The notes: generated by a model from the sequence alone, not told the origin. A DNA stretch of 64,000 nucleotides from UBA5239 sp040391785 (GCA_040391785.1 JBEBXH010000011.1:1-64000); one strand, 5' to 3'; positions 54,165 through 62,986 are shown, counted from the first letter of the stretch. Numbers and translations are program-made.

Positions 54165-54641
54165 ATGAAAAGCAAGAACATATTGATTTGCTGCCTGCCG
54201 CTGCTGGCGGTGGTGGCCGTATACGCGAATTTACCTGGCAAAAACCCCGTTTCCGAGTATTCTCTGCGTCCGGAAGAAACCTCCGCGGAGCGCTCTGAAG
54301 AATTAAAACTTCTGGTCGAAGCGATCAAAAGCAAGTGCGATCAAAAGAATTATTCCTGGATCGAATCCTGCGCATTCGGTATTCCACATGGCATGCGGAT
54401 GCAGGAAAAAGCTGCTACGGGAATCGATACGGTTGGAGAAAGCCTTGACATTCTGAAAAAGAATGCGGAGACTCTTGATTGGAACCAATTGAAATTTACA
54501 ACTTACAGTAACGCTCTCAATTCATACGATGTGACAATGGCGAGTCATGACGGAACAAAAAACATCGTGCTGCGTTTCCAGCGCCAGCCGAAGCAAGGGA
54601 ATTACAATCTGAGCTTCATTAGTGAGCAACCGGCAGAATGA
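54165..54641 (+). CDS. Secreted hypothetical protein
   Basis: 158 residues, not recognised. An N-terminal signal sequence or anchor (MKSKNILICCLPLLAVVAVYA) precedes a hydrophilic region with many Lys, Glu and Ser. RBS AAGG is upstream. It is probably co-transcribed with the pseudopilin 10 bases before it, so it may serve in the same exported structure. Confidence 0.65.
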   Translation: MKSKNILICCLPLLAVVAVYANLPGKNPVSEYSLRPEETSAERSEELKLLVEAIKSKCDQKNYSWIESCAFGIPHGMRMQEKAATGIDTVGESLDILKKNAETLDWNQLKFTTYSNALNSYDVTMASHDGTKNIVLRFQRQPKQGNYNLSFISEQPAE

Positions 54642-54987
54642 GGCGTGAAAATGGCGCGGAGTCGAAGATAGCGGAAATACATTGGCATTCAGCTTCAAGC
54701 GTTCGGACTATGTACGGCAGATTGATCAGGAAAAAGAGATCTGAAAAATGACGATTTTCATATCATGGCGATGGCCCGTTTCCATTTGCCGGCGACCTCA
54801 CCAGCGATGATCTGTATCAAAGAATGTCGGGAGAGGTATATTTTTGCCGGCGACGGTCAGAGGTGCTCATCCTGAAGGTGCGGCGAGCTGAGATGGTTGA
54901 GGTTGTTTCTGAGTTTACCTGCATCCATAAGTATGTATCCTGATCGGAGTTAATAGATATCGTGTTGGTGTCACCATGTGGAGAAAA
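54642..54987. other. Degenerate region without intact gene
   Basis: 346 bp. No gene is supported. The motif TTGCCGGCGAC occurs twice (about 54786 and 54844). Several short open stretches are closed by stops and resemble scrambled coding DNA. It ends in the recombinase-like fragment that follows. Confidence 0.4.
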
Positions 54988-55113
54988 ATGTACGATTATT
55001 TCCAGTTAAAATATGGAGATTGGGCGTTGCGTGAGCTTCAACGTTATTTTGAAATGCGCAGCATCAAACTGCTGAAAGAGTATCTGGATATCACCGACGG
55101 AAAGTTTGATTAA
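54988..55113 (+). pseudogene. 3' fragment of a second recombinase-like gene
   Basis: 41 codons homologous to the end of the gene at 51878: YFQLKYGDWALRELQRYFEMRSIKLLKEYLDIT against YFQLKYGDWSLLKLKWYFDMRSINLLKEYLGIT (long shared span; key residues YFQLKYGDW, MRSI and LLKEYL). In-frame bases before the ATG continue the match (TMWRK for TLRK). The 5' part is missing. The pair suggests duplication or recombination within the element. Its end overlaps the end of the coupling-protein gene. Confidence 0.75.
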
Positions 55114-57200
55114 TTGACGGGGATTGAGCGTCCACCGGCGCTTTTCAGGAAGCGATGGGCCAGGCTGGATAATACTCCGAAGCCGAGCAGGTGGAGGAAT
55201 GGCGTGTTTTTGTAGATGTGCTGTTGGACTAAGGCGACCAGGATCAGGGACAGCAGCAGGTAAAGCCATGTAAAGACTACCAGCGGGACGCGATTGATTG
55301 TTTTATATTTCGGGCGGTATTTCTTGCGGAGTTTGAACCAGAGTAATTCTATGAGTGTTTTGAGGATGCCCCAGAAAGTATCCATGGCAATGGCAGAGAA
55401 CCACAGCAGGATGGTTGCCACGGTGATGATGCCGACTTCCGGGACTTCCAGTAGCAGGTGATCTTTTTCGCCGTAAATCAGGTATGCGCCGTAAGCGGTC
55501 ACGGATAACGAGAGGATGAAAACGGTCAGGTTGATGTAATCGTACCAGTAAACGCCGAGGCTTTTCGGGGTGTCTTTGCTGCCGGCTTTAGGTACTGGCG
55601 GGCAATGGCGCTCGAAGCGGGCGCCGCACATTTTGCGGCATTTCTGGTTGATCGCGCCACGCACGTAAACGTCCCCGTTTTTCAGGACGCGGCCGGACTG
55701 CCAGAAGATGTAGCCGACCTTGCATTGGCCTCGCGGACCGCCAGTTTGCAGAGTGGTGAATTCGATGATGTCAACTTTGTAATCTTTTTGTTCGGACCAG
55801 CCCTCGGTGAAGTTGTCGGATTTATTGTAATCGCCTTTCATGGAGCCTGATTTGCTGTCGCCAATATTCTGGCTGTGACGGCGGAGTACCTCTTGCCCGA
55901 TGGAATCGGCGGCCCATTTATTGGTGGTGTGGTCGCCGTTCTGGCAAAAGATTTTCGTGCCGAGATTACCGATCAGGGAATTGGCTTTTTCTTTGCCGTA
56001 GCCATCGTAAAGATTGTCGAGATTCTGAGTGGCGTAAACGGTCAGCGTCCGACTGGAACGGGCTGTGGTCTGGAACTTCTGATCGTAATCCAGAGCGAAA
56101 AACTGGCATTCATCGCCCCACAGAAATACCGGACGCGCATTCGAGTCGGTAATATCTTCGCGGCGTTCAATCATTTTCTCGAAGCAGAGCTTGATGATGG
56201 CGGCGGTCATTTGACCGACCAGGCCATGCCGTTTGACGTCCTGGTCCACGATCAGGATTTTGCCTTTGCGATACAAATCCTCGATCACCAGCGAACTGGA
56301 TTTTGAGCCGAAACAACGCAGGAATTCGCCACGCAACATGCTGTCGGCCAGCACTGTAAACGATGAAATCGTGTTGCTGCGGGTACGCTCGTCAAGCTGC
56401 GGAAATTCGATCAAAAAGTAATTACAGGCCAGATCATAATCCGCCGAGCGATGGTTATCAAAATAAATGGCTTTCATTATCAGCTTATTGCAATACTGTT
56501 CTGCGGTTTCAACAAGTTGGGCGCTTGCGGTTTCAGATTCATTTCCCTTACGGTATTCCTGCTTGAATATTTTCAAAAATTCCTCAAATTTGGTGCTGCT
56601 TGAAGAAGTTCTTTCGGTATCGGTATATTTGGTACCGCATTCTTCTTCAAATTTGGCAAAATAAAGTTTCAGTTTTTCCGCCATATCACTCGAACGCAAA
56701 GCGGTATCGATTGCGGCTTTGATATTGGGAAGCGTGACCGGTTCGCGGGCCATGACCAGCAGCGATATGGTGTTACGGAGAAACTGTTTGATGGCGTTTT
56801 CCCAATATTCGTCGTTAGTGCTGCCGGCCTTTTTATCTTTGGATATTTTAACCACTTCAAGAAAAATTGCAACCACATTTTCCACCTGGCCACCGCCGTC
56901 CTCGGCCGGACGCGAAAATTCATAATCGAGGAAGCTGAAAGTCTCGTTACTGAGCTTGATAATATCGTTTTCGCGGCCGGTTTCCTGGGCATAATTTTCC
57001 CAGGTTTCGCATTCGTCGGGTTTGGCGCAGAAAACGATCCCGCCGTAGCCGAGCTCAAGAAAACGTATCGCGATACTTCGTAACGGACCGGATGATTTGC
57101 CGCTGCCGGTCATACCGAAACAGATCAGCCCGGTCGAAGCATCGCGAGTAGTCCAGGGATTACCTTCAAAGTTCATAATTTCGGTATCGAGAACTGACAT
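55110..57200 (-). CDS. VirD4/TraG-like coupling ATPase with C-terminal membrane domain
   Basis: 696 residues from 57200, where the start overlaps the upstream stop by one base; the longer frame has no RefSeq-like features. Walker A is CFGMTGSGKSSGP (residues 29-37) and Walker B PVFLWGDECQFF (about 357-368). A TraG/TraD-type region follows (TLTVYATQNLDNLY). In VirD4 proteins membrane helices are N-terminal, but here the N-terminus is soluble and three or four hydrophobic segments lie at about 556-576, 589-625 and 640-660. It probably delivers DNA to the transfer channel. Cys-rich QKCRKMCGARFERHC precedes the membrane part. Confidence 0.8.
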   Translation of the reverse strand: MSVLDTEIMNFEGNPWTTRDASTGLICFGMTGSGKSSGPLRSIAIRFLELGYGGIVFCAKPDECETWENYAQETGRENDIIKLSNETFSFLDYEFSRPAEDGGGQVENVVAIFLEVVKISKDKKAGSTNDEYWENAIKQFLRNTISLLVMAREPVTLPNIKAAIDTALRSSDMAEKLKLYFAKFEEECGTKYTDTERTSSSSTKFEEFLKIFKQEYRKGNESETASAQLVETAEQYCNKLIMKAIYFDNHRSADYDLACNYFLIEFPQLDERTRSNTISSFTVLADSMLRGEFLRCFGSKSSSLVIEDLYRKGKILIVDQDVKRHGLVGQMTAAIIKLCFEKMIERREDITDSNARPVFLWGDECQFFALDYDQKFQTTARSSRTLTVYATQNLDNLYDGYGKEKANSLIGNLGTKIFCQNGDHTTNKWAADSIGQEVLRRHSQNIGDSKSGSMKGDYNKSDNFTEGWSEQKDYKVDIIEFTTLQTGGPRGQCKVGYIFWQSGRVLKNGDVYVRGAINQKCRKMCGARFERHCPPVPKAGSKDTPKSLGVYWYDYINLTVFILSLSVTAYGAYLIYGEKDHLLLEVPEVGIITVATILLWFSAIAMDTFWGILKTLIELLWFKLRKKYRPKYKTINRVPLVVFTWLYLLLSLILVALVQQHIYKNTPFLHLLGFGVLSSLAHRFLKSAGGRSIPVN

Positions 57201-57607
57201 CACAACACCACCAATATGTAAAAATAAAATACGCCCAATCCAGCAAAAATCGATATACATCCGAGGGCGCAAATCATGATCAATCGGGTCAGAAGCCTTT
57301 CGCGATGCAGACCAATCAGCCGCCGAAATTGCGAACGGCCGGTCACCTGATTGCGGATGACCAGTTCCAGCATTTTTTCGTGATTCGTGCTGCACAATTT
57401 CTCCAGCCGGACAAGCATTGCTTCATTCAACTGCTGATTCTGGAAGTTGATCATGCCCAACACCCTGTGAATCATTTCCAATTCAAAAATAATACAATAA
57501 ACGATATCGTTCGGGTCACCGACATCCTTGTATTTGGACAGTAGCCCGAGGATCCGTGTTTTGGAACTTTCCGAAGCCATCACGGCCGCCATGGCCGCTT
57601 CTCGCAA
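57200..57607 (-). CDS. Small tail-anchored membrane protein of the conjugation module
   Basis: About 130-135 residues. The start is uncertain: TTG at 57607 or ATG at 57592 are both possible, and an AGAGGAA sits further upstream. A soluble helical part (residues 20-100) is followed by one C-terminal membrane segment (LIMICALGCISIFAGLGVFYFYILVVL). No family recognised. It overlaps the coupling ATPase start by one base, so it is probably a partner, perhaps supplying membrane contact at the other end of the complex. Confidence 0.65.
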   Translation of the reverse strand: MREAAMAAVMASESSKTRILGLLSKYKDVGDPNDIVYCIIFELEMIHRVLGMINFQNQQLNEAMLVRLEKLCSTNHEKMLELVIRNQVTGRSQFRRLIGLHRERLLTRLIMICALGCISIFAGLGVFYFYILVVL

Positions 57608-57656
57608 ATTATTCTGTTCTTTCTTAATAATTTCCTCTCTATAAGTAACTCGCCAA

Positions 57657-57711
57657 CGGCCGCTTGGCCGGACGGGCTGCAGCGCCGGAACGCTGCCCGC
57701 CCACAGGGCGG
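57657..57711 (-). other. Three tandem GC-rich hairpins
   Basis: Stems CGGCC/GGCCG (57657-57670), GCAGCG/CGCTGC (57679-57696) and CCGCCC/GGGCGG (57697-57711) in the 139-base gap between the repeat protein and the small membrane protein. The same layout occurs at 62919-62975. Possible mRNA-processing or translation-spacing element. Confidence 0.55.
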
Positions 57712-57746
57712 AATCCGACCACGGGCCGTAGCGATGGTTTTAATGT

Positions 57747-60518
57747 TTAACGTTGCATGGCCGGTTCTTTGCTTTTACCCTTCGGCTTCGCTTTTGATGC
57801 TTCCGGCGCTTCCGGCGTTTTTTCCTTAGCCTGGATTTTTTCATTTTCCTTGGCACGGTCCACCAGCTTCAGGAACCCGCCGCGATTCAGATTTTTCTTT
57901 TCTTCATCGCTCATTTCCGGGAGAAGCCCCTGGGCGATTTTGTTGTCCAAAATCTTGATCTGGTTGGGACCGATCGGATCGCTGCCGGCTGCATCCTGAA
58001 TGATCGCATCCGCCTGTTTGCTGGTGATATGCTGCGGGATTTCCGGGATTTTACCCTTTTCCTGCAGCTCTTCGAGCACCTTCATCTGCGATTCCGAAAC
58101 CGGATATTCCCTGCTCGAAAAATCCGGCTGCTGATCGCGGGGAATTTCGCCTTTGCCGACCTGGATCAATTGCGAAGCCTCGCCCCGCGTCAGGTTGGCA
58201 TAAGCATCCGACGGAACGTAATCCAGCTTTTCCTCGCGGACAAACTGAGCGACCATTCTTTTCTGGTCCTTTGTCGCCGGAGCCGCCTCAATCCGCTTCG
58301 ACGCCTGCTCGACCGTCATGCTTTCCAACTCCGCTTGCGAAACTTCCGGAATTTCCTTGTTCGCGGAGAGCTCGACCAGGGCTTCTTTCTGCCTTTCGGT
58401 AGCCGGACCGTTCGGGTCCCGCGGAGCTCTTTCGGCCTTGAAAACCTCGTCGAGCTTACGGCTGGCTTCTCCCATAGTGAGATTCGCCATGTCAAACGGT
58501 TCGAGCCGCTTCGAATCCACGAGCTTCTGAAGCTGTTCCTTCTGGGGAGCAGAGGCCGGGCGATTCTCCAGGATTTTCCCGGCCTGGAACATATTGAGAT
58601 CTTCGACTTCCTTATCGCCGATATTCTTGGCGTTGATGAACTTCGCCAAATCTTTGACCGTGATGTTGCCGCCTTCGATTTCCGACTTGATCAACTGTAC
58701 CTGTTTTTCAGTAGCGGGCATCCGGGCGCGGGCATTGTCGATTTTCTGACGGCCTTCTTCTTCGGACATGTTGTTCCATTTGGCCGGATTGATGAAAGGC
58801 GATTTTTCCTGCTGGATCAGCCGCCGCAACTCCTTCTTGGTTTCGTCGGTCATCGGATGCTCCGGCTTCTCCGTCGAAATCTGGAGCTGCGGCGCCTTGT
58901 CAATGATCGCCGTCGCCTCCATTTTCGAGATGGCATCCAGCTCCACTGCACCCCGGTCCAGTCGTTTTTCTTCGAACATTTCCTGAATCAAATTGAGCTG
59001 CTTGTCGCTGGGGCCATCGTCGTACATCCGGACCGTTTCGCGGGCCGATTCGAGTGTGAGACTCTGCCATGCTTCCTGGGACAGACGCGGCATGCCTTTG
59101 CCGCCGAGCCTTCCCAACATTTTTTTGTAGTCGTCCAACGTCAATTCCATTTTTTGAACTCCTTTGTTCGGTTTTTGGTTGATGGGCGATTTCTTGAACG
59201 AAGCCTTTACCAGGCCCTCGTCATATATAATCCCCGCCGCCTCGAACTGATTCTTTAGCTTGCTCAATCCCAAGGCGTCGGGAGGATTATTCTGGAACAA
59301 TTTCAGCCATTCGCCGGGCGTTTGTTGGTCCGGCAACAGCGGAATTTTAGCGATAAATTTTTCCGCGATATCATGATTCAATTTTTTCCAGTCCGCCAGC
59401 GGCATCGGAGAGACAACCCCGGCGTGAACGACTTTCTGGATCAGTTTACTCTGGAATTTCAGCCGGTTCTCGGCCAAATTAAGCTCGGAATCATTGCGGA
59501 AGGCAAACTCCGGCTTGATCCGTATGGTTTCGATATTCCAGTTCGCAAAGGCACGTTTCAATGGGCTGAATGTGCCGCCGGGACATGCATGGCCGACATC
59601 CTGTTTGAAATAATCCAACCAGGCCATTCCGCCGGTCGTTTCGATGGTTTTATGGACCAGTTTATCCTCCAGCTCCGGATGATCGGCAAAAAATTGGCGG
59701 ACCTGTTTATCAAGCGTCGAAGTTCCGGCGCCGATCACTTTTTTCGTTTTGTCGTAACCAGTCGATTCCAATATTTCATCGATACCGAATTCCTGCTCAA
59801 AATTATCGATTTCCGCCTCTTCATGCTGCAGCGATGAATTGTATTCATCAGCCAGCCCCATGTACACATCTTTGATGTAAAACTCGTCGACATTAACAAA
59901 TCTTTCCCGTGAAAAAGCGCCGTCTTCATGCTGAAAAATCAGCGTCGCCTCCGTCAGCGATGGCAAACCACTGATAAGCCGGTCGGCCTCCTGAGTGGAA
60001 GCATTGTCCAGGTCAAGCGGTTCGATAAAACCGGACGCCGCCAGTCGCGACAATAAATCTATTTGCTGTTCACGCAACTGTGTGTTATTATATTCAAGAT
60101 TCTTTTCAAAGTCCAAGGAAAAACCCTCCCGAACACGCTCTGGATCAAGCTGTATTCCCCATTTGGAAAATACCTCGCAGACTTCCGATTTCTCGACCGT
60201 GGAAAAGTTATTCCGCAGATAAACCATCCACGCCTCCGGAGAATACTCCTGACTGCTTCGATAATCGGTAAATTCACGGATGTCATTCTTACCCAGCTCT
60301 TTGTAGGCCTGGCGAAGCAATCCTTTCACCGAAATATCGTGGCACGTGCGTTCGCCGTCCTCCAGTTCAAACCGATAACTGTGCACGGTTGGCAAGCCCA
60401 TGACGATATCTTCCAGCTTTTCCGGCGTCATCGTGCTCAATTCCTGCGGCGGCACGGCCCCCATCGCCACTAGCCTCACCACCAGGTCTTGTTCAAAATA
60501 ATTCAAAGTCGTATCCAT
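57747..60518 (-). CDS. Large helical-repeat protein of the conjugation module
   Basis: 923 residues, soluble and charged. About eleven degenerate units of 40-60 residues share the pattern [ATS]x[KER]Q-xx-[LIV]-x-x-[LF] ... [IL]P ... MT-xx-EA-xx-I. Clear ones include GPATERQKEALVELSANKEIP (split view), ATKDQKRMVAQF and YPVSESQMKVLEEL, with earlier weaker ones near the N-terminus. A similar pattern is known from small motifs in plasmid and phage DNA-binding proteins. An ATG at 59150 with AAAGGAG eight bases upstream could start a second product of 467 residues. It lies 10 bases after the ParA-like gene. Function unknown; a scaffold or DNA-organising role is a guess. Confidence 0.7.
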   Translation of the reverse strand: MDTTLNYFEQDLVVRLVAMGAVPPQELSTMTPEKLEDIVMGLPTVHSYRFELEDGERTCHDISVKGLLRQAYKELGKNDIREFTDYRSSQEYSPEAWMVYLRNNFSTVEKSEVCEVFSKWGIQLDPERVREGFSLDFEKNLEYNNTQLREQQIDLLSRLAASGFIEPLDLDNASTQEADRLISGLPSLTEATLIFQHEDGAFSRERFVNVDEFYIKDVYMGLADEYNSSLQHEEAEIDNFEQEFGIDEILESTGYDKTKKVIGAGTSTLDKQVRQFFADHPELEDKLVHKTIETTGGMAWLDYFKQDVGHACPGGTFSPLKRAFANWNIETIRIKPEFAFRNDSELNLAENRLKFQSKLIQKVVHAGVVSPMPLADWKKLNHDIAEKFIAKIPLLPDQQTPGEWLKLFQNNPPDALGLSKLKNQFEAAGIIYDEGLVKASFKKSPINQKPNKGVQKMELTLDDYKKMLGRLGGKGMPRLSQEAWQSLTLESARETVRMYDDGPSDKQLNLIQEMFEEKRLDRGAVELDAISKMEATAIIDKAPQLQISTEKPEHPMTDETKKELRRLIQQEKSPFINPAKWNNMSEEEGRQKIDNARARMPATEKQVQLIKSEIEGGNITVKDLAKFINAKNIGDKEVEDLNMFQAGKILENRPASAPQKEQLQKLVDSKRLEPFDMANLTMGEASRKLDEVFKAERAPRDPNGPATERQKEALVELSANKEIPEVSQAELESMTVEQASKRIEAAPATKDQKRMVAQFVREEKLDYVPSDAYANLTRGEASQLIQVGKGEIPRDQQPDFSSREYPVSESQMKVLEELQEKGKIPEIPQHITSKQADAIIQDAAGSDPIGPNQIKILDNKIAQGLLPEMSDEEKKNLNRGGFLKLVDRAKENEKIQAKEKTPEAPEASKAKPKGKSKEPAMQR
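59135..59163 (-). promoter_or_regulatory. Internal ribosome binding site and start within the repeat protein
   Basis: On the minus strand AAAGGAG is followed after eight bases by ATG (59150-59148), in frame with the long gene. It would yield the C-terminal repeat half alone. Confidence 0.55.
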
Positions 60519-60528
60519 TATACTTGCC

Positions 60529-61314
60529 TCACGTTTTCACGTTTTTTGGTTTTTCCAGTGCCTGAAATATTGGCGAAAACGCCTCCGCCAGGGCTTCGAA
60601 ATGGTTCTTAATTCGAAAGGCATCCATATCATTGAAACCCTTTATTACTGACCGCTTTAACCCCACTTGTCCGTAAGTGGTATTGTTTTCCTTGATGGTT
60701 TTCATGTACCATTCTTCAATTCGCGGCAACTCCAGGGTGATTGTACTGCCGCTAAGCTCAATATTTTCTTTCAATCGATTATTATAGCTGGAAAACTCAT
60801 TGCCCTGAAAATTATTTTTCACGATCAGAAAACGCAACAGTCCATTCGCAATATCATCCCGATAATGGGATACCCACCTGGACAACGTCTGCACGCTGTC
60901 AATATCCGCTGTAACGCATCCTACAATGTATATTTGCACGCCAAGCGGCCGAAGCAGCTCAAACGGAAAATCCGCCATCCATTCCAGCGTGTAATGCGTC
61001 GTGCCGGCTTTCAAATCCACGATATAAACCATATCGCTTTTGCCTTTCGCCTCTTTTTCCGTCTTGATAATATCGTTGACAATCATATCCAACGGATATA
61101 CGATGTGCGCCTCGTTGCTGTTCAAATCCACAGTCACCACTCGACAGTTTTTTGCAGGATTGGGATATGAATTGACCAAAGATTTATTCTCGTTATCGCA
61201 ATCATACAAAACGGTTTTCAGCTTTTTATGAATTGCGGTATCGGCCAGCATTGTCGCGGTCAGGGTCTTGCCGATTCCACCCTTTGTTCCCGCTGTTATG
61301 AATAATAACGACAT
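60529..61314 (-). CDS. ParA/MinD-like ATPase
   Basis: 261 residues with the deviant Walker A motif GTKGGIGKT at residues 9-17, DCDNENKS (switch region) and VYIVDLKAGTTHYT (Walker B region). The family covers plasmid partition and cell-positioning ATPases. No ParB-like gene is visible next to it; the repeat protein that follows may take the partner role. In integrated elements such proteins help maintain or position the excised circle or the transfer machinery. Confidence 0.85.
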   Translation of the reverse strand: MSLLFITAGTKGGIGKTLTATMLADTAIHKKLKTVLYDCDNENKSLVNSYPNPAKNCRVVTVDLNSNEAHIVYPLDMIVNDIIKTEKEAKGKSDMVYIVDLKAGTTHYTLEWMADFPFELLRPLGVQIYIVGCVTADIDSVQTLSRWVSHYRDDIANGLLRFLIVKNNFQGNEFSSYNNRLKENIELSGSTITLELPRIEEWYMKTIKENNTTYGQVGLKRSVIKGFNDMDAFRIKNHFEALAEAFSPIFQALEKPKNVKT

Positions 61315-61519
61315 TTTATTGCTCCTTGATTTCTGTATGGTTTTGCTGAAAATGCATAAATTTTTATTGTTAATTGGAAAGAGTAAAAATCACTTTCCTC
61401 GGTGAATTTTATGACTGGGTAAAAAGCTTCAAGTAAACTTTTTTTATCACCTTTTAGCTTTTTAGCCAGTGTTCAATCAACTCAGGAAAACAAAACCTTA
61501 ATTTATTTCCCTGAACAAA

Positions 61520-61969
61520 TTACCGTCTTTCGGAAGAATTCCGCAGCAACTGCTGAGCTTCGCTATAAGGAATCATCTTGATTTTACGGTCGGGCATATA
61601 ATCAATGATATTCATTTTCATCATCGCTTTTATCCGTTTGTACTGTTTGGGCGTACACGCACGCACACCCCTGCATTCGGCTTTGTGGCACATCCAAAAA
61701 TACCGCCTCGCTCTTGCCTGACTCATGAAATCCAGATCTTCCATAGGAACATCCAGGTCGCCCTCTTTCATCATGCCGGTCAGAGAATTGCGGAGTTCCC
61801 GGTCAAGCGGAAGGTAGGTCCGCTTCGGAGTCCGCTCCGCTTCCTGGATGAAATTTTCCAGCTCCTCGGTGCTCATCGCTTCGAGGAGCGCCCGGGAGGG
61901 AATATGGAGCTGCCCATTCTGGTACAACTTCCGGAGTTTGTCGAGATGATTCTGATTGATGTTATTCAT
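61520..61969 (-). CDS. Small protein with the same helical repeat
   Basis: 149 residues. NHLDKLRKLYQNGQLHIPSRALLEAMSTEELENFI and CTPKQYKRIKAMMKMNIIDY...YSEAQQLL follow the repeat pattern of the 923-residue protein two genes away. A middle unit (LDRELRNSLTGMMKEGDLDVP) is also similar. No membrane segment. It probably acts with the large repeat protein, by binding it or the same nucleic-acid target. Confidence 0.65.
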   Translation of the reverse strand: MNNINQNHLDKLRKLYQNGQLHIPSRALLEAMSTEELENFIQEAERTPKRTYLPLDRELRNSLTGMMKEGDLDVPMEDLDFMSQARARRYFWMCHKAECRGVRACTPKQYKRIKAMMKMNIIDYMPDRKIKMIPYSEAQQLLRNSSERR

Positions 61970-62066
61970 TGTAACCTCACTTATGATAAAGATCTGGATT
62001 TATTAGAGTCTCCGACAGGAACTGGCGAAAAATATTTCGGAGGGCCTCTGATTTTCCGGAGTTTTA

Positions 62067-62282
62067 TCATTCATTCTCCCGCATTATATTTTGCAATGGT
62101 TGAACTATTGCTCGTAACAGCATTGTATTCAAGGCGATGATCTCGGTCTGGTGGGCCAGGATCTCACGTTGGGCTTTCTGCTCGTTTACGGTGTCCTGGG
62201 TGTGGGCGATCAGGGCGAATGTCGCCAGCGTCAGCAGGAAGAGCCAGAGCAGGATCAGCCATTTGCAGTAGTTATTTTTCAT
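62067..62282 (-). CDS. Small single-pass membrane protein
   Basis: 71 residues. One membrane segment (WLILLWLFLLTLATFALIAH) and a short coiled coil after it. It overlaps the lipoprotein gene by 11 bases. No family recognised; small membrane proteins of this kind are common among mating-pair genes. Confidence 0.6.
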   Translation of the reverse strand: MKNNYCKWLILLWLFLLTLATFALIAHTQDTVNEQKAQREILAHQTEIIALNTMLLRAIVQPLQNIMRENE

Positions 62283-62895
62283 TGGGGGCCTCCCGGTTGC
62301 GTTTGAGCTGGAGCTTCATGACTTCGTTTTCCTTTTGGAGCTTGCGGACGTCGCCCTCAAGTTTGCGGATTACTTCGGATGACTTCATGAGATTGTCCGT
62401 TACCGTGCCGAATTTCCGGGTCACGTCGTCCAGTTTTTCGCGAAACTCGGAGGATTGTTCAGCCTCGGTAGCTCGCAGTTCGATGAGCTGGTCGACTTTG
62501 CTCTTGGCATCCTGCATGTCACGGGCGGCGAGTGTGAGCTGGCCGGTCAGGGCGTCGGCGTAGCGTTCCTGTTGCTGGCGCTGGGCGAGCATCACCGGAT
62601 CGGCGTCGGGCTGCGGCATCAGATTCCAGCGGGGCATCTGTTCGACGCGGTAAATGGTGTGCTGCTCATGCATGACCGTCCGGTTCGCGGGGTCAATGTA
62701 ACGTCCGACCGCATAGGCGCGGACTTGCGAATCGTACAGCATTTTTTCCTGACTGTCGCCGGGAATCGTACTGGCGGCAACGAATACCGGCACGTGAGCG
62801 AATTCCTGCGGCTTGGGCACTTCCTTGGTTTTGCATCCGGAGAGGCCGAGAGTGATAGATACGGATACGATGGCGATGATGATTTTCTTTTGCAT
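62272..62895 (-). CDS. Coiled-coil lipoprotein, probable mating-pair component
   Basis: 207 residues with a lipoprotein signal sequence (lipobox LGLSGC, Cys20). Residues 110-195 form a long coiled coil (LTLAARDMQDAKSKVDQLIELRATEAEQ region). Outer-membrane lipoproteins of VirB7/TraV type work with VirB10-like proteins, and a VirB10/TrbI-like gene lies directly upstream, but the coiled coil is not typical of VirB7. It is therefore only tentatively assigned. Confidence 0.65.
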   Translation of the reverse strand: MQKKIIIAIVSVSITLGLSGCKTKEVPKPQEFAHVPVFVAASTIPGDSQEKMLYDSQVRAYAVGRYIDPANRTVMHEQHTIYRVEQMPRWNLMPQPDADPVMLAQRQQQERYADALTGQLTLAARDMQDAKSKVDQLIELRATEAEQSSEFREKLDDVTRKFGTVTDNLMKSSEVIRKLEGDVRKLQKENEVMKLQLKRNREAPNEK

Positions 62896-62918
62896 AAATT
62901 GTTTCTCCTGTTTAGTTT

Positions 62919-62975
62919 CGCCCTTTGGGCGACCAGCGCTATCCGCGCGCTGGACTGCGTGCGGGTACGACCCGC
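62919..62975 (-). other. Three tandem GC-rich hairpins, second copy
   Basis: Stems CGCCC/GGGCG (62919-62931), CCAGCGC/GCGCTGG (62933-62953) and GCGGGT/ACCCGC (62961-62975) between the TrbI-like gene and the lipoprotein gene. Same three-hairpin layout as 57657-57711 but with different bases. Confidence 0.55.
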
Positions 62976-62986
62976 GGCGGTTGTTC

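Noticed and set aside
61315..61519. Promoter for the ParA-like and repeat-protein genes
   Set aside because: The 205-base gap is AT-rich and several weak -35/-10 combinations exist, but none has acceptable spacing and match to report.
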